From: a bacterium
GTDB lineage: Bacteria > ARS69
Assembly (NCBI GenBank): GCA_025774865.1
Contig: JALGZO010000603.1
Span: forward strand, 1 to 5,390
Direction: 5' to 3'
Length of the DNA stretch: 5,390 bases
The translations under genes were made by a program, and so were the position numbers. Shown one piece after another: positions 1 to 5,390 of this stretch. The notes under the pieces were generated by a model that saw only the letters and a list, made by a program, of their open reading frames with translations, ran no database searches and was not told the origin of the DNA. Every line of letters begins with the position of its first letter. Positions within the stretch are counted from its first letter, which is position 1.

Positions 1-2
1 GT

Positions 3-422
3 CTCTGGGCCCGGCCCGATGAAGACGGTTGGGCTGGTCGGTGGGCGTACCACCTCGTGACCGACGGCACCGCGTTTCCGCGCGATACGCTCGGCCGCGC
101 GTGCGTGGCCGCCTGGATCGTCGTGGCGCTCGCCGGCGTGGGAGGATGGGTTTTGGCGGCCGGTCGGCCGGGCTGGGGACTCGTCGCCGCATTCCTTGCG
201 GCCCACATCGTGCCGACGATCATCGCTTTCGCGTCGTCCCGGTTCCGGATTCCGCTCGTGCCGATCCTCATCGTGGGGGGAGCCTTTCTCGTGGGAGAAG
301 GGCGTCGAGCCTGGCGCGAGGCGAGCCCGCGGCGACGCGTGTTCGCCGCCGGTTCCGTCGCTTTGACCGTGATCATCATCGCCTCCCGCTGGTCGACCCT
401 GTCGACGCCGCAGTTCGGATGA
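3..422 (+). CDS. GT39/ArnT-like membrane glycosyltransferase, C-terminal part (5' end outside window)
   Basis: The frame is open from the left edge to TGA at 420-422, giving 139 visible residues with no stop, so this is the tail of a longer gene. An internal ATG at 57 is unlikely to be the start, because the 18 preceding codons read as plausible protein (start LWARPDEDGW). About four membrane helices are visible (roughly residues 33-51, 54-76, 81-97 and 112-127). The motif SSRFRIPLVPIL at residues 78-89 matches the 'SRYRLPxxP' signature near the C-terminus of bacterial GT39/ArnT-type GT-C transferases, which move a sugar from a polyprenyl-phosphate donor to an extracytoplasmic acceptor. The catalytic N-terminal loop is off-window, so substrate and activity are unknown. 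The next gene starts inside this stop codon and is also GT-C-like, which suggests a shared glycan pathway. Another multi-membrane GT-C or O-antigen-type protein cannot be excluded. Confidence 0.72.
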   Translation, partial: LWARPDEDGWAGRWAYHLVTDGTAFPRDTLGRACVAAWIVVALAGVGGWVLAAGRPGWGLVAAFLAAHIVPTIIAFASSRFRIPLVPILIVGGAFLVGEGRRAWREASPRRRVFAAGSVALTVIIIASRWSTLSTPQFG

Positions 423-2011
423 TGAAGAGGGCGCGAGCCACGCGTGTCTTGCTCCCGGCGGCGGCGACGCTCGTCGCGCTCGTGCTCTCGCTGACCGCCC
501 TCCGCGACGCGAAGTACAACGCGGACGAGCGGCAGTGGATCTACCAGGGTGAGCAGGCGTGGCGCCACCTTCGGACCGGCCACCTCGACGCTCCCTACTG
601 GACCGAGTTCGGCATGCTGTGGGGATGGCCGAGCCCACCGGTCGCGAAGTACGTGATCGGCTTCGCGTTGCAGGCGGCGGGGAAGGAGTCACCGCAGCGG
701 GAAGGAACCACGAAGGCGATGCGCGCCCGGCTCAAGCCGTTTCCGACGGACGTCTTGTGGGCCGCGCGAGTGCCTTCGGCGGTGTTCGGAGCGATCGGAA
801 TTTTCTTCTTCTTCCTCGTGGCGCGGCGGGTGGCCAATGAGTGGGTCGCCCTGCTCGGATCCGTCTCGCTCGCCACCTCGCCCGTCTGGCTCGCGTCTTC
901 GCGCCGCGCGATGGTCGACATCTACGGCATCGCGCTGACGATCGTCGCCCTCTACATCTTCATTCTCGCGCGGGAACGTCAGCAGCGAGGGGAGACGATC
1001 GGGTCGACGCTGATGCTCTTCGCGGGGACCGGGGTCACTCTCGGGCTCGCGGTCGGGGCAAAGCTGAGCGCCGCCGGAGCGGCGACCGGGCTCGGAATGC
1101 TTCTGTTCGTGGATTTGGTGAGGCCGGGAGCCGCGCGCGGGAAGATCGTCGCGGCGGGGCTGACGCTGGCGATCTGCGCCGTCGTCGTGTTCGTGGGGTC
1201 CAATCCCTACCTGCACCATGATACCTGGGCGCGCTTCACCGCGATCTTCCCCGCGTGGGAAGGTGTCGTCGATGGGCGCATCGAAAACAACACGGGGCTG
1301 TTCAAGAACGCCTACCGCCCCGGCCTCGCCTCGCTTCGAGAGGCGGCGGAAGTTCTCCTGTTGCCCGCGCGCGCGGCGACGCCGTGGCTTCTGCTTCCGG
1401 TCGTGGGCGCGACCCTCACGTGGACCGCCGTCGGCCGACGATTCCCCGCCGACACCGTCCACCTCGCAGTGTGGCTGCTCGCCGTACCCGCGGTCGTGGC
1501 GGGCGCCTTCTCGCCCGGCCACTTCGTCCATGTCTGGATCACCTGGGTCGGCGTGGTGGGGTGGGTGAGCTTGGTCTTGGCCGGTCGACCTGGTGGAGAC
1601 CTCGATGCGTCGCGCCGTCGCGCCGCCACTGCCGTGGCGGTCGCGGCGCTCGGCTCGCTCGCCTTCATTCTCGCCACGACTTACGTCACGTGGCCCCGCT
1701 ACTACCTTCCGGTCATTCCGGCGCTGGTTCTCGGATCCGCCGTGAGCCTGTACGGGCTGGGCGCTCTTCTCGTCCGCCATTCGGGTCGGGTCGGCGCGAT
1801 TCCGGTGGTCGCCGCCGTGGTGTTCGGGTTTTTGTCGGTCACGACGACGTACCCGGATTCGGGGAACGCGAAGACAGTGAAGCTCCTTGCCGCGGGTCGC
1901 GGCTCCCCGGGTCACACGTTCCTGGTCGGTTCGGTCGCGAGTTTTTCCCTCTTCCTGCTTCCGCTCGTCATCGTCCGACGCGGGCGAGCCGACAGCTCGC
2001 GCGGAGTGTGA
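419..2011 (+). CDS. GT39 / PMT-like polytopic glycosyltransferase
   Basis: A 530-residue integral membrane protein with about 12-13 predicted helices (for example residues 9-27, 122-137, 142-160, 168-185, 241-260, 346-363, 402-421, 430-451 and 499-520). GT39-type landmarks are visible in order. An acidic pair lies in the first extracytoplasmic loop (NADERQW, D36-E37), where this fold has its catalytic acid. Then come WPSPPVAKY at 70-78 (the PP..K element), R117 in ARVPSA, SRRAMVD at 161-167 with a conserved-type Asp167, GAKLSA at 213-218, and WPRYYLPVIPAL near 425-435. The family transfers sugar from polyprenyl-phosphate carriers to protein, lipid or glycan outside the cytoplasmic membrane; the donor and acceptor here cannot be read. 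The start at 419 is chosen because ATGATGA overlaps the upstream TGA; a second in-frame ATG at 422 is equally possible. No Shine-Dalgarno is visible, so translation probably depends on coupling. An in-frame extension back to 29 is Arg-rich and overlaps the upstream gene, so it is not used. It ends 4 nt before the next gene. Confidence 0.85.
   Translation: MMKRARATRVLLPAAATLVALVLSLTALRDAKYNADERQWIYQGEQAWRHLRTGHLDAPYWTEFGMLWGWPSPPVAKYVIGFALQAAGKESPQREGTTKAMRARLKPFPTDVLWAARVPSAVFGAIGIFFFFLVARRVANEWVALLGSVSLATSPVWLASSRRAMVDIYGIALTIVALYIFILARERQQRGETIGSTLMLFAGTGVTLGLAVGAKLSAAGAATGLGMLLFVDLVRPGAARGKIVAAGLTLAICAVVVFVGSNPYLHHDTWARFTAIFPAWEGVVDGRIENNTGLFKNAYRPGLASLREAAEVLLLPARAATPWLLLPVVGATLTWTAVGRRFPADTVHLAVWLLAVPAVVAGAFSPGHFVHVWITWVGVVGWVSLVLAGRPGGDLDASRRRAATAVAVAALGSLAFILATTYVTWPRYYLPVIPALVLGSAVSLYGLGALLVRHSGRVGAIPVVAAVVFGFLSVTTTYPDSGNAKTVKLLAAGRGSPGHTFLVGSVASFSLFLLPLVIVRRGRADSSRGV
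2003..2006 (+). promoter_or_regulatory. Ribosome-binding site for the MptB-like gene
   Basis: GGAG lies 9 nt before the ATG at 2016, inside the last codons of the upstream glycosyltransferase gene. It supports 2016 (protein start MSDRRML) over the longer in-frame extension to 1887. That extension would add an Arg/Ser-rich stretch read out of frame across the upstream gene. Confidence 0.65.
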
Positions 2012-2015
2012 ACGT

Positions 2016-3500
2016 ATGAGTGACCGCCGGATGCTCTCGTTCGCTGCGGGAGGCTCCTTCGCGATCTACTGCGGGTTCCTCGTGCTGCAGCCCGTTCTTC
2101 GCCTGACGAATCTCCGACTGCTCGGGCTGACGCCGTGGACGCGACGCTTCGCCCGAGGGTATCCGGAGCTTTCCGAACCGTGGGCCCAGATCTTCACGTG
2201 GCTGCAACAGCCGCCGGTTCGGACCACGCTGTACGTCGTGGCGCTGTTCGTGCTCTTCGCCCTGTACCTCTCGGCGTATCGATCCGTTCGGGCCGGGGCG
2301 CACGTTTCTCGGCGTACGATTCTCCTCGTCTTTCTGTTGTTCGCGGTCGTGCTCGTGCCGTCGCTTCCGACCTTCTCGGCGGATGTCTTCTCCTACGTGG
2401 CCCACGGGGAGCTCGTGGACACGAGGGGGCTCAGTCCGTACGAAGTTCGGATGGAGGATCATCGGGACCTCGAGATGGCGCGCTACGCAACCCGGATGCG
2501 ACTCGGTTCGGTCTATGGACCTCTCGCTCTCCGAACCTTTCAAGCGCTGCACGTGACGAGCCTCGGTCCCTTCGCGAATCTGATGGTTCTGAAGATCTTC
2601 TTCCTGCTGCTTCTCGTGGCGTCTCTGGATCTCGTGTTTCGGACCGCCCAGGCGTTGGGCTGCCCTCCGATGGAGGCTCGGGCACGGCTCCTTCTGCTGG
2701 CGTGGAATCCTCTGGTTCTTCTGGAGGGCGTTCTCGACGCTCACGTCGACGTCCTCATCCTCTTCCTCGTTGCCCTCGGAACGTTCCTCGTGGTTCGAGG
2801 CCGAACCGCGGCGGGTCTCGCGGTGCTCACAGCGTCCGCGGCGGTGAAGATCGTGTTTCTCTTTCTCGTGCCTCTGGTTCTCGTCTACGCGTTCCACTCG
2901 GCAAGGCCGGCCGGGCGCTCCGCCGGCGTTCGGCGAGCGGCACTCGTGTTAGTGGCTGGAGCGGCGTTGAACCTGGTGTGGTATCTGCCGGATTGGGTAG
3001 GGGGCGGTCCGCTCACGGCCCTCGCGGAGCTGCGCAACTACGCGTCGGGGTCCGTGACCTTCATCCTCCGCCGGGTCCTTCGCGTGTTCGGGGTCCGCGG
3101 GACGACGCTGCCTCTGTTCACTAGTGGGATCTTCGCCGCGATCGTTCTCTTCCGGATTTGGCGAGTGCGGGATCTACCGGGTTTCCTCGCCCGACTCTCT
3201 CGCGATGTCCTTCTCTGGCTACTCGTCTTCGTGTCGGTAACTCATCCCTGGTACGCGCTCCCGCTGTTCCCCGCGGTGCTCGCGGCCGGGGTCAGGAGGC
3301 ACGTCGCGGCGCTCCTCCTGTTCTCCCTGTCGTCCTTGTTCGCTTTCTACGGGTTGCGGATGGTGACCGGAATGTTCACCGAGGCGGCGAAGTTCGTGGA
3401 CTTCTTCGGGGGGGTCTTGCCGCCCGCTCTCGTGCTTCTGTTCGGGACTCGCGTGCTTCCCGCGCGGTGCCGCGCCTGGGTGTCAGTGCGGCCCTGCTAG
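2016..3500 (+). CDS. MptB/GT87-like polyprenol-phosphomannose-dependent mannosyltransferase homologue
   Basis: A 494-residue polytopic membrane protein with about 12 hydrophobic helices (for example residues 10-30, 70-89, 99-115, 186-206, 244-260, 264-290, 305-322, 363-380, 428-447 and 461-477). Its motif order is that of the MptA/MptB group of GT-C enzymes. SADVFSYVAHGEL at 121-133 has the putative catalytic Asp123 in the first large outer loop. It is followed by GLSPYE (138-143), YGPL (167-170), AWNPLVLLE with AHVDVL (229-247, H243 and D245), Lys278 in a helix, and THPWYALPLFPA (409-420). In Corynebacteriales, MptA and MptB extend the alpha-1,6-mannan core of lipomannan using polyprenyl-phosphomannose. 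Here the host does not look actinobacterial, so the product is unknown and mannose specificity is only inferred. It is the third GT-C-like gene in a row, 4 nt after the previous stop. Its TAG stop overlaps the stop of the convergent gene. A more general GT87-type assignment is the main alternative. Confidence 0.78.
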   Translation: MSDRRMLSFAAGGSFAIYCGFLVLQPVLRLTNLRLLGLTPWTRRFARGYPELSEPWAQIFTWLQQPPVRTTLYVVALFVLFALYLSAYRSVRAGAHVSRRTILLVFLLFAVVLVPSLPTFSADVFSYVAHGELVDTRGLSPYEVRMEDHRDLEMARYATRMRLGSVYGPLALRTFQALHVTSLGPFANLMVLKIFFLLLLVASLDLVFRTAQALGCPPMEARARLLLLAWNPLVLLEGVLDAHVDVLILFLVALGTFLVVRGRTAAGLAVLTASAAVKIVFLFLVPLVLVYAFHSARPAGRSAGVRRAALVLVAGAALNLVWYLPDWVGGGPLTALAELRNYASGSVTFILRRVLRVFGVRGTTLPLFTSGIFAAIVLFRIWRVRDLPGFLARLSRDVLLWLLVFVSVTHPWYALPLFPAVLAAGVRRHVAALLLFSLSSLFAFYGLRMVTGMFTEAAKFVDFFGGVLPPALVLLFGTRVLPARCRAWVSVRPC

Positions 3501-3517
3501 TCTCCGCTCAGCCGCAC
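3486..3517. terminator. Possible bidirectional stem around the convergent stops (weak)
   Basis: A perfect 7-bp GC-rich inverted repeat, GTGCGGC at 3486-3492 and GCCGCAC at 3511-3517, encloses an 18-nt loop that contains the shared CTAG. It could act as a termination or 3'-end-protecting hairpin on both strands. There is no T-tract on either side, the loop is long, and both arms are coding, so chance is a real alternative. A second short hairpin (GCGCGG/CCGCGC, 3462-3475) lies just upstream inside the plus-strand gene, also without a T-tract. Confidence 0.22.
3497..3500. other. Shared CTAG carrying both convergent stop codons
   Basis: The plus-strand glycosyltransferase gene ends with TAG at 3498-3500. 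The minus-strand secreted-protein gene ends with TAG read from 3499 down to 3497. Both stops are therefore drawn from one 4-bp palindrome and the genes overlap by 4 bp, leaving no intergenic space for a conventional terminator. Confidence 0.9.
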
Positions 3518-5390
3518 CAGCTTCCGCGTCTGGCGGATTCCGTCCGCCTCCAGACGGTAGAAGTACACTCCCGACGCGTTCGGTCGCCCCGAGGATGCGA
3601 TCCCATCCCACGTGATCTCGTGATCGCCGGCGGGCAGCTTCCCTTCCACGAGCGTGGCGATCCGGCGTCCCATCACGTCGTGGATCGTGAGCGTGGCGAC
3701 CGACTCGTTCGCGAGGGTGAATCCGATCAGTGTGCGGCGTACGAACGGGTTCGGTCGGCTCGGGGCGAGGACGGTGCGGATTCCCCACGCCGGTGTCGCG
3801 GCCGAAGCCGGTCCGTAGAGCACCTCGCGCCCGTTCAGGTCGACGGCGCCGACCTTGTAGAAGTAGGTCGTCGATGGCCGGACGTGCCGGTCGACCCACG
3901 AATACGCTCGGCTTCCGGTGATCATGCGGTCAGTCATCCGCTCGTAGCGTCCGTAGTGCGCGCGACTTCGGTAGATGTGGAAGCCGGCGTGATCGATCTC
4001 CAGGGAGGTTTGCCACTCGACTCTCACGAGCGGCATCCGCGCGTCGGCCTGCGCGGCGAGCCCCGACAGGCGCACGGGAATCGGCGGCGGATTCACGGGG
4101 ACGGCGTAAAAGCCCTGGATGTCGTCGGTCGACGAAGCGGTGCCGGCCGTGTCGACGTCCGCCGTGAAGAGAACGGTGACCTGACCGATGTGGTCGCGGT
4201 CGCTGACGGTGAGTGAGCTCGTTCCCGTGAAATCCGTGAGGACGGCGCCCCGGTCGATCTCGCCGTCTCCATCGAGGTCGACCTCGTCGCCGACTCGGAG
4301 GACCAGAGTATCGTTGAGGTACAGCGCCTCGAGCGTCAGGGCCGGATCCTGCGGGTCCTCGATGTCCCAGACCAGCGCCAGATCTCCGTCCTCATTCATG
4401 TAAGCACCCTCGATGGCCCCCGCGAGCGTCGCCCCCCCCAGTTCGTCGCCCTCACGGGTCACGATCACGCCGTTCTTCACCACGAGCTCGTCCGAGGCCG
4501 ACGGTCCGTCCGAGTCGCCGGTCAGAAAATACTCGCCGGAATCGGTGATCCCCACGAAATCGAAGTTGTCCCAGGCTTCGCCCCCGCGTCCGCCGATCGA
4601 CTCGGGAATCGTGCTCCCCTCACACACGAGCGATCCGGCCAGCAAGAGTCCCTCGCCGTCGACGACGATCGCGTTGTTGGACGCGGCCATGCCTTCCATC
4701 TCGACTTCGACGATCCAGTGGGCCGCCTGGGCCGAGAAGCGGTAGTCGGGGCTGACGGTGTTGTCCGTGCTCAGCGGATCCGGCAAGTGGGGGAGAGAAT
4801 CACCCCCGAGGAGCAACGGCGTGCCCCCGAAGTCGAAGAAAAGACCGCGGTTCGTGGTGCTCCCGCCCTGGACGTCGGCGATGCCGCCGATCCAATACGG
4901 TCTTCCGTCGCGCGTGATTCCCGGACGCAATCCGAAACGCCACCAGCGATCCGGCGCGTGCGGAAACGGATCGCCCTCCATCATGACGACGACATCGTCC
5001 TTCCATACGGAGTCGAAGCCGCCGACGGGGCCGCCGATGCCGCTGGCGCTGTAGGCGAGGGCACCGTCGTCCGCGATCCCGTAGAAGTCCTCGAACGACG
5101 TTTGGACGTAGGTGCCGTACGATGCTTCGGTTCGCAATGTGACTCCCGGACCCGGGGACGCCTTTCCCCAGATGTGGCTCAGCGTGAGGGCACCGTTCGA
5201 CGAGGTCAGTGAGATCGCGTACCCGCCGACGTGGTTCGCGGCGGTGTTGTGCAATTCGGTCACGCGCTGGCCGCCACCGACATCCGTCAGCAAGTCACCT
5301 TCGTTGATCAGGGACGAAGCGGGCTCGGCGCGAGGGGAACCGATCGAGACGATCGAACCGAGAATCGAGACGCCGGCGATGCGTGTCGCG
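3497..5390 (-). CDS. Secreted repeat protein with FN3-like and C-terminal FlgD-like/sorting domains (start outside window)
   Basis: The frame is open from the right edge to TAG at 3499-3497, giving 630 visible residues. A TTG at 5293 is not the likely start, because the codons above it encode a signal-peptide-like segment (TRIAGVSILGSIVSIG then SPRAEPASS). The true start should lie only a few codons beyond the window. Order of parts: export signal; a short linker region; about six tandem units (4106-5098), each pairing a short strand ending in a 'GD'-type turn with a 'DxGxxxx' strand; a fibronectin-III-like domain (about 3794-4081; VRVEWQTS, E-DHAGFHIYRS, TTYFYKVGAVDLNG); and a C-terminal FlgD-like / type IX-like sorting domain (3500-3781; SRPNPF, LTIHDVMGRR, WDGIASSG, SGVYFYRLEA, TRKLVRL). 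The repeats resemble the 'choice-of-anchor NxxGxxAF' or DUF7453-type proteins, but that is from memory. No catalytic motif is seen. A role as a cell-surface or released protein is inferred. It converges on the glycosyltransferase operon and is probably transcribed separately. Confidence 0.85.
   Translation of the reverse strand, partial: ATRIAGVSILGSIVSIGSPRAEPASSLINEGDLLTDVGGGQRVTELHNTAANHVGGYAISLTSSNGALTLSHIWGKASPGPGVTLRTEASYGTYVQTSFEDFYGIADDGALAYSASGIGGPVGGFDSVWKDDVVVMMEGDPFPHAPDRWWRFGLRPGITRDGRPYWIGGIADVQGGSTTNRGLFFDFGGTPLLLGGDSLPHLPDPLSTDNTVSPDYRFSAQAAHWIVEVEMEGMAASNNAIVVDGEGLLLAGSLVCEGSTIPESIGGRGGEAWDNFDFVGITDSGEYFLTGDSDGPSASDELVVKNGVIVTREGDELGGATLAGAIEGAYMNEDGDLALVWDIEDPQDPALTLEALYLNDTLVLRVGDEVDLDGDGEIDRGAVLTDFTGTSSLTVSDRDHIGQVTVLFTADVDTAGTASSTDDIQGFYAVPVNPPPIPVRLSGLAAQADARMPLVRVEWQTSLEIDHAGFHIYRSRAHYGRYERMTDRMITGSRAYSWVDRHVRPSTTYFYKVGAVDLNGREVLYGPASAATPAWGIRTVLAPSRPNPFVRRTLIGFTLANESVATLTIHDVMGRRIATLVEGKLPAGDHEITWDGIASSGRPNASGVYFYRLEADGIRQTRKLVRLSGD
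3500..3781 (-). other. C-terminal FlgD-like / type IX-like sorting domain
   Basis: The last 94 codons carry the ordered signature of this tail. An SRPNPF entry is followed by a strand with TLIGFTLANES, then LTIHDVMGRRIATLVEG, PAGDHEITWDG, SGRPNASGVYFYRLEAD and a basic terminal TRKLVRLSGD. In Bacteroidota, related C-terminal domains direct proteins through the type IX system. In other FCB-like phyla the same fold is abundant, but the export machinery is often unclear. No secretion component is encoded in this window. Confidence 0.75.
4106..5098 (-). repeat. About six tandem blade-like protein repeats
   Basis: The stretch divides into units of about 50-65 residues with two recurring elements. 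The first is a hydrophobic strand closing on a Gly-Asp-type turn: VVVMMEGDPF, PLLLGGDSLP, LLLAGSLV, VIVTREGDEL, LVLRVGDEV. The second is an Asp/Asn-x-Gly turn leading into a strand: IADDGALAYSA, ITRDGRPYWIG, ITDSGEYFLTG, MNEDGDLALVW, VSDRDHIGQVTVLF. The second element is degenerate in one unit (VSPDYRFSAQAAHW). The units are divergent in sequence, so this is an old protein-level repeat and not a DNA repeat. The pattern suits beta-propeller blades, and the fold is inferred. Confidence 0.6.
5312..5389 (-). other. Signal-peptide-like N-terminal segment
   Basis: The first 26 visible codons encode a basic start (ATR), a moderately hydrophobic core (IAGVSILGSIVSIG) and a polar, small-residue end (SPRAEPASS). 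This is the layout of a Sec signal peptide. Cleavage is plausible somewhere between the Ala of PRA and the second Ser of PASS. The initiating codon is off-window, so the n-region is incomplete. There is no Cys at the likely cleavage site, which argues against a lipoprotein. Confidence 0.65.

Noticed and set aside
392-406. Two GTCGAC palindromes 9 bp apart just before the second gene's start
   Set aside because: They lie in coding sequence of the upstream gene. Such palindromes are frequent in high-GC DNA, and no promoter-like elements accompany them.
29-418. In-frame upstream extension of the second glycosyltransferase (would give 660 residues)
   Set aside because: The extension is Arg-rich, lacks membrane segments and overlaps the upstream gene, whose other frame reads as good GT-C-type membrane protein. 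It is a high-GC frame shadow.
803-814. Four tandem TTC codons in the second glycosyltransferase gene
   Set aside because: They encode a Phe run within a membrane helix. Four units is too short to call a variable microsatellite, and length changes would stay in frame.
689-1915. Long minus-strand open frame opposite the second glycosyltransferase gene (408 codons)
   Set aside because: Its composition is dominated by Arg, Glu, Gly, Asp and His with no domain-like pattern, as expected antisense to a high-GC membrane-protein gene.
1887-2015. Upstream extension of the MptB-like gene
   Set aside because: It overlaps the end of the preceding gene by 125 nt in another frame and is Arg/Ser-rich. The ATG at 2016 has a well-placed GGAG and begins a normal membrane protein.
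1968-2897. Minus-strand open frame opposite the MptB-like gene (309 codons)
   Set aside because: Highly charged, low-complexity translation (many Glu, Arg, Gln, His) mirroring the Leu/Phe/Val-rich codons of the real gene. No start-site or family support.
3158-4216. Plus-strand open frame spanning the convergent junction (352 codons)
   Set aside because: It crosses two well-supported genes out of frame and has an Arg/Ser/Val-rich translation without recognisable motifs.
5291-5293. TTG as the start codon of the secreted-protein gene
   Set aside because: The same frame stays open to the window edge and encodes a signal-peptide-like segment directly upstream, so the true start lies beyond the right edge.

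Overview
This window comes from a high-GC bacterial genome (roughly two thirds G+C by eye) and is almost completely coding. The best taxonomic clue is the minus-strand gene. It encodes a secreted protein ending in a fibronectin-III-like domain followed by a FlgD-like / type IX-like sorting tail (RPNPF ... GRR ... WDG ... SGVYFYRL ... TRKLVRL). Such tails are common in FCB-superphylum and candidate-phylum bacteria (Eisenbacteria-, Krumholzibacteria-, Latescibacteria- and Gemmatimonadota-like genomes). This placement is an inference; the window holds no marker gene.

Layout: the plus strand carries three tightly packed genes for polytopic membrane proteins, all resembling GT-C fold glycosyltransferases that use polyprenyl-phosphate-linked sugars. 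They are (i) the C-terminal 139 residues of a GT39/ArnT-like protein cut by the left edge (3-422), (ii) a complete 530-residue GT39/PMT-like protein (419-2011) whose ATG overlaps the previous stop, and (iii) a complete 494-residue MptB/GT87-like mannosyltransferase homologue (2016-3500) preceded by a GGAG ribosome-binding site after a gap of only 4 nt. They look like one co-transcribed, partly translationally coupled operon for building or attaching an extracytoplasmic glycan. The acceptor cannot be read from the sequence.

The minus strand carries one long gene (3497-5390, running off the right edge) for an exported protein. It has a signal-peptide-like start, about six tandem units that look like beta-propeller blades or 'NxxGxxAF'-type repeats (one holding a Ca-binding-type DxDxDGxxD loop), then a fibronectin-III-like domain and the C-terminal sorting-like domain. 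It converges on the glycosyltransferase operon so tightly that both stop codons are read from one palindromic CTAG.

There is no RNA gene, mobile element, CRISPR array or gene-free stretch over 300 bases. I do not see a clearly new defence or mobile system. The points most worth a second look are the three-enzyme GT-C cluster with an MptB-like member, the six-unit repeat architecture of the secreted protein, and the shared-stop convergent junction.
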